Shown one piece after another: positions 9,853 through 18,676 of a stretch of DNA of 40,352 nucleotides. The notes beneath the pieces were generated by a model. The model did not search any database. It was not told the origin of the DNA and saw nothing but the letters and a program-made list of their open reading frames with translations. The position numbers and the translations under genes are program-made. The DNA is from Methanobacteriota archaeon. Its GTDB lineage: Archaea > Thermoplasmatota > Poseidoniia > Poseidoniales > Thalassarchaeaceae. The stretch covers positions 1-40,352 of the forward strand of contig PBMO01000016.1 in NCBI GenBank assembly GCA_002722595.1, read 5' to 3'. Each line of letters opens with the position of its first letter. The stretch's first letter is position 1.

Positions 9853-10695
9853 ATGAAACGGAGGCCTGTGAGCGATGAGGAAGTTCTTCAGAGTTTACCG
9901 CCAGAAGAGGGTGTAATCTTTCGCAACTCCACCACCACTCTCCAAGTCCCTTCTGATTTACCACTACCTCGGCGTGCAATGCTCGCTGCACTTTTAGCCA
10001 TCCTTGCAGCATTTGCTGGCCTCAATGTTGGCCTAGACTACCTTGATGGAGATACAGGGATGTACACCCATCGGCAATTGATATTCGCTCAAACAGAAGG
10101 GGCTCCTGACGAATCTTCTATTCTCACCGGCGTTCTAGTAGATGCTTCTGGAAACCCACTAGTGAATTATTCATTGGAAGGGCACCTAGCAAATCGAGCA
10201 AATGTCAAGGCAGTAACTGACGGCAGTGGTAATTTCCAGATGGATTTACTCGATCCTGGGCAAATGACACTTGATGCACAATCTCCAGACGGCGATATTT
10301 TCACCAATTTGGTTTTACTAAATTCTCCTGCTGGATTTGAGCCAATAGGCTTCACACACATCGTGATTCAATGGCCAACCGAATCTGAATATGCCAATGG
10401 AACCGTTCTCTCAAATGGTGGGATGTGGATAGATCTCAGTCAATCTCAGAGAGAAAATAGTACACAATTATACGACCAAAACGCTGCTGCGATGTATGAT
10501 ATGTTTGGGACAGGTTTCTTGGGCCTATCAATCATCACTGCGTTCCTAATTATCACAGGAATCCGAACTAAGAACAGTGGATTGATTCGTATTGGATCGG
10601 TAACGGCATTCTTTTCTATGGGCCATTTCTACATATCATGTGGCTTTGGTCTCATCGCATTTTTGTTGACAGTATCATTAATACGCCAAGATTAA
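9853..10695 (+). CDS. Membrane protein with carboxypeptidase-regulatory-like beta-sandwich domain
   Basis: LTGVLVDASGNPLVNYSLEGHLANRANVKAVTDGSGNFQMDLLDPGQMTLDA; N-terminal and C-terminal TM segments. Confidence 0.75.
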   Translation: MKRRPVSDEEVLQSLPPEEGVIFRNSTTTLQVPSDLPLPRRAMLAALLAILAAFAGLNVGLDYLDGDTGMYTHRQLIFAQTEGAPDESSILTGVLVDASGNPLVNYSLEGHLANRANVKAVTDGSGNFQMDLLDPGQMTLDAQSPDGDIFTNLVLLNSPAGFEPIGFTHIVIQWPTESEYANGTVLSNGGMWIDLSQSQRENSTQLYDQNAAAMYDMFGTGFLGLSIITAFLIITGIRTKNSGLIRIGSVTAFFSMGHFYISCGFGLIAFLLTVSLIRQD

Positions 10696-10698
10696 ATT

Positions 10699-12030
10699 TC
10701 ATTCAGCAGCATCAGCATACCCATAATACCACTCGGAATTGTATTCCCAATCCCCCTCCATACTACCAATAGTAACCTTCACGGCTATTTCACACCCTCC
10801 ATTATCGCCGGAGCATATGTTAGTGACACTATCTTCGTAAATTATCAAACTTTCACCAGCCTCCCAGTATCCATTCATGTTCGTGTCCAATTCATCAAAT
10901 TCACAACCGGTATTTCGGTCCAATTGCCACCAATAGCAAGTATAGGATTCTCCAGTCTCGGCTACGATATTTAGTGATATGAATTCCCAATGTTTCTCAT
11001 AATCTCTAGTCGACTCAATCATATCAACAACTACCAATGCATCACTCGCATTTTCACTCATTACATGCCCGTCTGAAGAATCCCAAGCATCTCTAACATC
11101 AAAGACAAAATTGACACTATCGCCTGATGAATCTGCCATTACAGGATTCTTCAAAGCATTGAATACCATGAATGTGACCCCACTACCCAAGAGTAACAAA
11201 ATCACACTAATTACAACTATCGCTTTGATTGACTTATCTCCACTTGAAGCCGTCTGAGAGACAAATTCACCATCTTCAGAAGGTTCAAACTTCACACCAG
11301 ATTTTGCGCGCATAACCAACGACATTAAACCAATGATGACAAATCCAATAATGCTGCAATATCCTGCAAACATCGAATCTTGCGAGAACATAGATTCATC
11401 TGATATTGCATCGCAATCTGAATAGATTTCAGGATCACAAGTCGCACTGTATGCATTGTAGGAGCTAGCCATGTAAAATGCAGTCCCTGCGAATATAACT
11501 GTTAGGAAGATTGTTGCCGCAGGCAGCCACCACCAACTGGTTTTGTTCATTATATTCATAACAGAAACAACAATGATTCCCACGACAATGGCGACCGATA
11601 AATAAGTCAAAATCTGAATTGTTTTGAGGGCATTTACGAAATCATCAGCATCGTCTTCATCAGAAAACATTTCGATATTATCTGCATTTGCTTGAGTAAC
11701 AAAACCAAACAAGAACATCAATAGAACAACCGACATGAGTATTCCGATGGACCCTGAAAGGATGCGCATTACCTTAGGCAAACTACTTTCATTTCCAGTA
11801 CCAGATGCAGAGTCAGAAGCCATTGGTAAAGGTGGAGGGAATGAAAGATCACCGGATTCATTGGACAGTTCTAGAGAATGGTGATTGTTATTTTCCACCA
11901 CAATCTCTTCACTAGTTACTGGCAACTCATCATTTTGGGCCCTAGGCATAACTTGATTGGGAGATTCTACAGGGTCCCAGGAAGTTCCATTCCAAACCCA
12001 ATTTCCATCTTCTGATATTTCGCCGACCAT
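10699..12030 (-). CDS. Hypothetical multi-pass membrane protein with N-terminal W-x-W-N-G-x-x-W motif
   Basis: NWVWNGTSWDPV at the N-terminus (DUF2510-like), several TM segments, extracellular Asp/Glu-rich C-terminal domain. Confidence 0.75.
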   Translation of the reverse strand: MVGEISEDGNWVWNGTSWDPVESPNQVMPRAQNDELPVTSEEIVVENNNHHSLELSNESGDLSFPPPLPMASDSASGTGNESSLPKVMRILSGSIGILMSVVLLMFLFGFVTQANADNIEMFSDEDDADDFVNALKTIQILTYLSVAIVVGIIVVSVMNIMNKTSWWWLPAATIFLTVIFAGTAFYMASSYNAYSATCDPEIYSDCDAISDESMFSQDSMFAGYCSIIGFVIIGLMSLVMRAKSGVKFEPSEDGEFVSQTASSGDKSIKAIVVISVILLLLGSGVTFMVFNALKNPVMADSSGDSVNFVFDVRDAWDSSDGHVMSENASDALVVVDMIESTRDYEKHWEFISLNIVAETGESYTCYWWQLDRNTGCEFDELDTNMNGYWEAGESLIIYEDSVTNICSGDNGGCEIAVKVTIGSMEGDWEYNSEWYYGYADAAE

Positions 12031-12066
12031 TGAGCCTTCGTAGAAAACCCGTCCATTTCAAATTAC

Positions 12067-12822
12067 TCATCGCTGTATGAATGCCTCGACGCGTTGATAC
12101 CATTCAATTCCGTCAACGTGGTCTTCAAGTTTTTTGAATTGTGGAAACGGTGAAATCGATCTCATGTAACCAAATGCGGCGAGATCTACCATGTTAGGTT
12201 CAGTACCTCCAAAGTACGGCTCTCCATTGAAAGAATCAGTAAACTCAGTTAGCAAGTCATGCCACAATTGCTTTGGTTTTCTCCCATCTTTTTTCACCCG
12301 ACTTCTTGCAATAATCCCCCACATGATTGGGAATCCAGCCCATGCATACAATCGTTTTGAGATAAAACCAAATTTCTCGAGTTTTGAAACACGGGTAGTA
12401 GTCTGCAAGGCCGAGAATAACCCACCGTAAAGAATTGGCACAGTTGCTTTTGACATCTTGGTATCGACCCATTCCATCCATTTATCTCTGCGGGCGATAT
12501 CATCCACTTTCCACAATTTACCATCATTGTACGTAGAATCAATATGTTTCATGATTGGAGTTGAGTCAACGACAACCTGTCCATCACTTTCCGTCCAAAC
12601 AGGAACCTTGTTCCAGCCATCTGTAAATTTCAATTCTTTCTTTGTTTTCATTGCATTGATTTGAACATTTTCGTAATCAATATTGAGAAGTTCGGCAATG
12701 CCTCTTACTTTCCAGCAAAAGGGGCAAGTATGTAGCATATGCATCTTAGGTTTAGAGGCCACTAAATCTCCCATGCCCTCTCCCCGCAGCATTCTTTTCT
12801 GAAGGTAACGATTCATCAACAT
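12067..12822 (-). CDS. Glutathione S-transferase-like protein (thioredoxin-fold N-terminal domain)
   Basis: KMHMLHTCPFCWKVRGIAELLNIDYENVQINAMKTKKELKFTDGWNKVPVWTESDGQVVVDSTPIMKHID. Confidence 0.8.
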   Translation of the reverse strand: MLMNRYLQKRMLRGEGMGDLVASKPKMHMLHTCPFCWKVRGIAELLNIDYENVQINAMKTKKELKFTDGWNKVPVWTESDGQVVVDSTPIMKHIDSTYNDGKLWKVDDIARRDKWMEWVDTKMSKATVPILYGGLFSALQTTTRVSKLEKFGFISKRLYAWAGFPIMWGIIARSRVKKDGRKPKQLWHDLLTEFTDSFNGEPYFGGTEPNMVDLAAFGYMRSISPFPQFKKLEDHVDGIEWYQRVEAFIQR

Positions 12823-12881
12823 CGTTTTTTGCCTATGGATGTAAACAGCCTATTTAGTATAGAACCATATTCACAACGTCC

Positions 12882-13004
12882 ATGCAATTTGGATTATTCG
12901 CCCCAATTCTTGCGATTTCAGTATTATTTGGCACTGCAGTATTTCTTCGCATTGAATCGTTGCGGGTGTACCCTATCCTTCCTAGAATACCAAGAAAAAT
13001 TTGA
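12882..13004 (+). CDS. Possible 40-aa single-TM small protein
   Basis: MQFGLFAPILAISVLFGTAVFLRIESLRVYPILPRIPRKI*, preceded by an AT-rich stretch (tatttagtatagaaccatatt). Below the ORF-track length cut-off. Confidence 0.35.
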   Translation: MQFGLFAPILAISVLFGTAVFLRIESLRVYPILPRIPRKI

Positions 13005-13057
13005 TTGATTCAACGGACCCTCGTCTTCACAGACCTCCTTCTCTGGCGGGGGTCCTA

Positions 13058-14929
13058 TCAATCATCAATACACTGCGGATATTCTTCTTGCATTGGGGGC
13101 AAGAACAAGTCATCACATGTTCGAGTCACAGTAGACAGTGAAAGTGTGCTTCGATCATCGAGGAAGACAGTTACAGGGAATGTACTCACAGTACTTGGAA
13201 CATAGTCCTCACCTGTTTGAGTTATTACAAGGACTAAACTATCTCCAGCTTCAATCACAACATCCATTGCAAAGAACTCCATCTTCGCCAAAACGGTTTC
13301 TCCTGGAATCAATACTTTCCCATCTTTGCCACCATCAGAATATCGCAAATCCATCACTGCATGTCCAAGATGTGCTCCATCACTCCCTCGCTGCATCTCG
13401 ACGAAGAGATGCCCGCTGGTTGCGAGTGGAGATATTCTTGCACCCATGTGTATTGTAGGCATTCCAATGATTCGGAAATCCTCCTCCATTGTCCCACAAT
13501 TTAGAATAGTTTGACTGGTTGAAGTTACGGTTTCACCACCTTCTAAAATTTCACATTGGTCTAGAGTAGTAACGTTCCATTCGGTGTCTAATGGTGGATA
13601 AGTATCCTCGACCCTCCATCCTCCGAGGTCATCTTGGATTTCTGCGATTAAGCGAGGTTGGGGCCCAGTATCTCGCAGATAGAAATCAAACCATTCAAGC
13701 AAGTCATCAGCCCAATCCCAACGCAGTGACCATGGGAAACCAATTCCACCATCGTGACCATCGGGCCTGTCAGGGTAATCATGTGTCCATTGGCCATACA
13801 ATCCTTTGACTTCGAACCCATTGTCTATTGCAATTTGATGTGTGGGGAAAGCCATGTGTGGATCAACGTTCCAATCCTGCATTCCATGGATGATATAGAT
13901 CGAGCCGTTGTATAATTCCATAGCTCGGTCAAGGAAATATCTCTCAGTCCAATAATCGCTCTTCATCCACGATAGATCATCTCCGGTGGCATAAGCGAGA
14001 GGGCCAGCATAGTAACCTTCCATGTAACCCTCACAACCATTTTGCGCATCTTCAAGATCCCCATCTAATCCAAATGAACCATACACACCATTGTGCATGA
14101 TTGCTCCACGCGCTTCCATACTTCCATTCCGCCACATCAATTCGTGAACACCAATCAACCCTGACATCGGCACAATCGTCGCGAGATGCTCAGAGCCCGA
14201 GGCTGCAGCATTCCAAGGAGTGGAACCATCGTAGGACTTTCCAATTGCCCCCACATTTCCATTTGACCAAGGTTGTTGTCCCAACCAATCCACAGCCGCT
14301 TTGATTCCTGCCTGTTCATCTAAGCCCATGAGGTCCATGCAATGATTTGATTCACCGGTCCCGAATACCGAGACTTGAGCAACACCAAATCCGTGTGGGA
14401 CGAAATTCTCAATCAAGAAACGGCCCAAACGGTTTGCTGGTGTTAATGCATCAACATCCCCGTCGTCATAGTAAGGACCGATTTCAGCAATTACGGGGAC
14501 TTTACACTCGTCGCTAATATTTCCTGAATAATCACATCCTTCGATTACCGGTAGCCAGAGTCCAAGGTGAACTTCGGCATCGCCAGTTGTACCAGCGCCT
14601 CCATCTTTCAGAGTAATTGCTGGAACTTCCACAAAGATAGATTGAACTTCACCAATTCCGTGGCTACCATTCCACGATACTCGGCTGAATACATCGGAAT
14701 CATCGTAATTCTTACCGGATCTTTCTTCCACTGGTGGAAGCCAATGCGAATTTCTTCCATCCTGTGAACCAATTAGATCACTTGGAATACCTACGGTAGC
14801 AGCCAAGATGAGGAATAAGACCACAATCGCCAACGTTGCACCCAATGCACCATTGAGTTGGTTTTTCTCACGGCGCTCATCAACACCTTCGTCTTTGAGG
14901 ATTTCAGCCTCAAACACCTCTTCTGCCAC
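13058..14929 (-). CDS. CocE/NonD-type hydrolase, X-Pro dipeptidyl-peptidase (S15) family, membrane anchored
   Basis: N-terminal TM; GAIGKSYDGSTPWNAAASG nucleophile elbow (GxSxxG); MQDWNVDPHMAFP; GQWTHDYPDRPDG. Confidence 0.88.
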   Translation of the reverse strand: MAEEVFEAEILKDEGVDERREKNQLNGALGATLAIVVLFLILAATVGIPSDLIGSQDGRNSHWLPPVEERSGKNYDDSDVFSRVSWNGSHGIGEVQSIFVEVPAITLKDGGAGTTGDAEVHLGLWLPVIEGCDYSGNISDECKVPVIAEIGPYYDDGDVDALTPANRLGRFLIENFVPHGFGVAQVSVFGTGESNHCMDLMGLDEQAGIKAAVDWLGQQPWSNGNVGAIGKSYDGSTPWNAAASGSEHLATIVPMSGLIGVHELMWRNGSMEARGAIMHNGVYGSFGLDGDLEDAQNGCEGYMEGYYAGPLAYATGDDLSWMKSDYWTERYFLDRAMELYNGSIYIIHGMQDWNVDPHMAFPTHQIAIDNGFEVKGLYGQWTHDYPDRPDGHDGGIGFPWSLRWDWADDLLEWFDFYLRDTGPQPRLIAEIQDDLGGWRVEDTYPPLDTEWNVTTLDQCEILEGGETVTSTSQTILNCGTMEEDFRIIGMPTIHMGARISPLATSGHLFVEMQRGSDGAHLGHAVMDLRYSDGGKDGKVLIPGETVLAKMEFFAMDVVIEAGDSLVLVITQTGEDYVPSTVSTFPVTVFLDDRSTLSLSTVTRTCDDLFLPPMQEEYPQCIDD

Positions 14930-14959
14930 GTTACTGGCCGCGTGACCTCTAACTTCAAA

Positions 14960-16849
14960 TTATTCACTGGCTGAACATCTTTCATGCATGCACATTGGAG
15001 GTGAAAAGTAGAGTCTTTCCTCGGGGTTGAATGTGTCCAATTGCAAAGTCGATCCGGCCCCTTCGTGAATGGTCACAATTGTAGAGGTGGATGCTGGAAG
15101 GTAGTCTTCACCTGTTGAATATAGGGAAACACGAATCGTATTTCCCGCACTCACTTCTACATCCATTGGCATGAATTCCATTTTTGCCACAATCGTCTCA
15201 AACACAGGAGTCCAAGATTGAATTTGATCCCCTCCTTCATGATATCTTAGATCCATGATTGCATGTCCAAGATGGATACAGTTACCAGAAGTGTCACATT
15301 CTTCCATAAGGGCATATAATTGCCCTCCAACCGTGGTGGTTGAAACCTCTACATGGATTCGTGGGATGCCTGCAATGAACAAGTCATTCTCAAGTGGACT
15401 ACTTTCCCACGTGGGTCCAGTCGATGCATCGGGGAGGACCGTCAAACCCCCATCAATCAGCTCCATCTCTTCACCAAGTGCCCAGGAGACGACCTCAATA
15501 TCTGAAGGAGGATACCGTTCTTCAATTCTCCAAGAGCCTTGATTAGATTGAATCTCAATCCATTGTCCTGGTTGCTCACCATTATCGCGCAGGTAATAAT
15601 CAAACCATTCCAACATATCTTGCATCCAATCATATCGAACCATTTCTGGGAACGCCTCCCCTCCTCGACCCCCCAATTCCGAACGATCATCAAGATAGGT
15701 GGGCCTGTCTGGGTAGTCATGATCCCATTGGCCAAACAAACCTCTTGCCTCAATTCCATGATCAATCAGTAAATTGATGGTTGGAACAGCCATGTGTGGA
15801 TCAACGTTCCAATCATGCATTCCTTGGATCAAATACACACTCCCTTGATAATTTTCAAGAACACGATCTAGGAAGAATCGCTCTTCCCAATAGGTTCCTG
15901 CAACTTCAGAGCCAAAGATGTAAGCAGACATTCCAGTACCGGGCCCTATGAGATAATCGGGACAGATATTTTGGTAGTCTTCTTCATTTCCATCAATGCC
16001 ATAACTGCCGTATACACCATTGTGCATAATTGGAGCACGCGCTTCCGAAGACCCATTCCTCCACATTAATTCCTTGACACCAATGAGTCCTGAAATTGGA
16101 ACTATGGTTTTGAGGTAATCATGTTCGGAGCCAAACATTGCTGCTTGCCATGGCGTGCTACCGTCATACGATTTGCCAATAAGGCCAACGGCTCCATTAC
16201 TCCATTCTTGCTCACCGAGCCAACGAACTGCAGCATCATTTCCTAATTGTTCGGCATTCCCCATGAGATCCATGCAGTGATTTGAACGCCCAGTTCCTGA
16301 TACAGAAATTTGTGCGAATGCAAAACCATGGGGCAATATCTGGTCAATAATCATCTGGCCTAGCCATGACCCTGGGACCTCGATAGTTGGTGTATTAACA
16401 CTGGGTTCTTGGAAATAGGGCCCACTTTCTGCAATGACTGGAACTTTGACACCTTCGGGGACATTTGGTAACCAAATAGCTAGACTGATTAAGCCATTAG
16501 GGGCGGCCCCACCTTCTTCAATGGGCAAATCATATTCGACGAAATGATGCGTTGAACTCCACTCATTTTCTGTTGGCAATAATTCATAAGATCCAAATTC
16601 CATGACAGTTCCATTTTCGCCGATTGTCTGGTAATCATACAGATTTCTTTCCCAAACGGGTACACGTTGATATCCGGATGATTCTTCTTCTGAACCCGCA
16701 ATAATACCAAAAAAGACTCCTGACCAACTAGCAAAAATCAAAATCAAAATCAGACAAACAACACCGATACCAGCATAGATGGTAACGCGACTTCTTAATC
16801 GCGAGAGACCAAAATCAAGTAATTCAGCCTCGAAAACTTCGTCTGCCAC
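14960..16849 (-). CDS. CocE/NonD-type hydrolase, S15 family, tandem paralog of the previous gene
   Basis: GLIGKSYDGSTPWQAAMFG; MHDWNVDPHMAVP; GQWDHDYPDRPTY; N-terminal TM segment. Confidence 0.88.
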   Translation of the reverse strand: MADEVFEAELLDFGLSRLRSRVTIYAGIGVVCLILILIFASWSGVFFGIIAGSEEESSGYQRVPVWERNLYDYQTIGENGTVMEFGSYELLPTENEWSSTHHFVEYDLPIEEGGAAPNGLISLAIWLPNVPEGVKVPVIAESGPYFQEPSVNTPTIEVPGSWLGQMIIDQILPHGFAFAQISVSGTGRSNHCMDLMGNAEQLGNDAAVRWLGEQEWSNGAVGLIGKSYDGSTPWQAAMFGSEHDYLKTIVPISGLIGVKELMWRNGSSEARAPIMHNGVYGSYGIDGNEEDYQNICPDYLIGPGTGMSAYIFGSEVAGTYWEERFFLDRVLENYQGSVYLIQGMHDWNVDPHMAVPTINLLIDHGIEARGLFGQWDHDYPDRPTYLDDRSELGGRGGEAFPEMVRYDWMQDMLEWFDYYLRDNGEQPGQWIEIQSNQGSWRIEERYPPSDIEVVSWALGEEMELIDGGLTVLPDASTGPTWESSPLENDLFIAGIPRIHVEVSTTTVGGQLYALMEECDTSGNCIHLGHAIMDLRYHEGGDQIQSWTPVFETIVAKMEFMPMDVEVSAGNTIRVSLYSTGEDYLPASTSTIVTIHEGAGSTLQLDTFNPEERLYFSPPMCMHERCSASE

Positions 16850-16927
16850 GGCCTATGGCCGTGCGCAACTTATCTTCAAGGTTCGGTGGTTCTGCACATT
16901 GCCAAAAAACAGAGTCATGCCAGAATT

Positions 16928-17863
16928 TTAGTTGTCTGTTGGGTTTGCTGCTTTCTTGACAATGTTTTGGAAAATAACCATCACTCCGAAAATCACCGCA
17001 GAAACAACCGCAATCATTGAACCACTACCCGTGTCCAACTCTGCAGAGAAGTAAAGCCCACCCAATACCGCCATCACACCAAATATTTGGGTCCATATCA
17101 TGCACGATCTAAAACTACGACCAACCAGTTGTGCAGTCGCCGCAGGGGTAACCAGCAAAGCGGTCACCAGTAGTGCGCCGATGACTTTCACCATGCTGAC
17201 AACAACGCAAGCAGAAATAATGCTGAACAAAAGACCTATTCCTCTGACAGGAAGCCCCTGGACTCTCGCAGAAATCGGGTCGATTGTAATCGCTAGTAAT
17301 CCAGAACGGAGTAAACCGAGAAAGATCATTGAGATGAACGAGAGTGTGACAATGAAGTCCATTTCATCGTCGGTGATGAGCAGTAAATTTCCAAAGAGAT
17401 AACTTTCAACTTCTGCAGTCAATCCAATCTTCCAGATTCGTAAAACTACGAGGCCAAATCCAAGCATACCAGTCAAGAAAATTGCAATCGAAGCATCCCC
17501 GGTGAGAATCCCCCTCGATTGTAATTCATAAATTGAAATCGCGGCAACTATGCTGAATATCAATGCATACCACAATGGTGAAGCGGCTCCAAGAACAATA
17601 CCAATTGCAACCCCACCAAACGAAACGTGAGCGAGACCATCTCCAATCAATGCTAAATTTTGGACCAAAAGGAACGTACCTAGGAATCCAGCAACTACGG
17701 CGATGACAAGTGACGTAATCAGTGCACGCTGTAATGACTCCACCGGGTAACCATTGAGTTCTGCTCCGAAGAAATACGGAAAAACATCTCCAGGGATTAA
17801 AGGCAAAAACAATTTAAAAACTGGAATTGTAATATCCATTAGAATTACACCAAGCCCCATCAC
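16928..17863 (-). CDS. znuB: Zinc/manganese ABC transporter permease
   Basis: Multi-TM ABC-3 family: LIGDGLAHVSFGGVAIGIVLG, GLLFSIISACVVVSMVKVIGALLVTALLVTPAATAQLV. Position in the cluster. Confidence 0.9.
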   Translation of the reverse strand: MMGLGVILMDITIPVFKLFLPLIPGDVFPYFFGAELNGYPVESLQRALITSLVIAVVAGFLGTFLLVQNLALIGDGLAHVSFGGVAIGIVLGAASPLWYALIFSIVAAISIYELQSRGILTGDASIAIFLTGMLGFGLVVLRIWKIGLTAEVESYLFGNLLLITDDEMDFIVTLSFISMIFLGLLRSGLLAITIDPISARVQGLPVRGIGLLFSIISACVVVSMVKVIGALLVTALLVTPAATAQLVGRSFRSCMIWTQIFGVMAVLGGLYFSAELDTGSGSMIAVVSAVIFGVMVIFQNIVKKAANPTDN

Positions 17864-18642
17864 TCTTCCTCCTCTGAATCATCTTCAATGCAACAACTCT
17901 GTTCATGAACAGGCTCAATTCCCCGCAAATCGGCAAGTTTGTCCAAATCGGGGAAATTCTCAGTTGGCCCATCGAATCGGATGGTCTCTTCCAAGAAGAT
18001 CATCCTGTGCGCGGTTTGCCGCATTGCAGTCAAATCATGAGAAACCATCAGAATTGTTTTGTTTTCATCATGACAGAGTTGATCTAACAATTTCAGCAAT
18101 GACTTCCGCGCCTCACGATCAATACCCACCAATGGTTCATCAAGCAGGATAAATTCCGACTCTGAAGCCAACGCTCGAGCTATTACAGCACGCTGTCGCT
18201 GTCCCCCGGAGAGTCGAGAAACATCGACATCTATCGCTTCTTGTAGACCTACCATTTCGATAGCCTTCTTCACACTTGCCCGACGTTTTTGATTCTCAAA
18301 AGAGAAGATATTTTTAGCATTCAATGTGCCCAACTCAACTAATTCACGAACCGTAATTCGAACATGCTTTGGCAGATTTGAGGCAGCCTGAGAAACCCAA
18401 CCAATTCGTCCGAATAGTTCCCTAGATTGGGGTGGTGCGCCATAGATTGCAACCTTCCCAGTTGCTGGTTTCAGCAAACCGAGAATGGTGAGGAGAAGTG
18501 TGGACTTCCCACTTCCATTCGGCCCCACTATACCAACGAAATCACCGCGATTAATGGTAAAATCAATGTCTTTGATGACAATCTTCCCTGAGCGTTTGAC
18601 AGATAAATTCTCAATCTTCAACGGGATATCAACCGCGTCCAT
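17860..18642 (-). CDS. znuC: Zinc/manganese ABC transporter ATP-binding protein
   Basis: Walker A GPNGSGKST, signature LSGGQRQR, Walker B FILLDEPLVGID. Confidence 0.93.
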   Translation of the reverse strand: MDAVDIPLKIENLSVKRSGKIVIKDIDFTINRGDFVGIVGPNGSGKSTLLLTILGLLKPATGKVAIYGAPPQSRELFGRIGWVSQAASNLPKHVRITVRELVELGTLNAKNIFSFENQKRRASVKKAIEMVGLQEAIDVDVSRLSGGQRQRAVIARALASESEFILLDEPLVGIDREARKSLLKLLDQLCHDENKTILMVSHDLTAMRQTAHRMIFLEETIRFDGPTENFPDLDKLADLRGIEPVHEQSCCIEDDSEEEE

Positions 18643-18676
18643 ATTGAAACCCCCTGGTCAATTGTAGAGTATCCAA

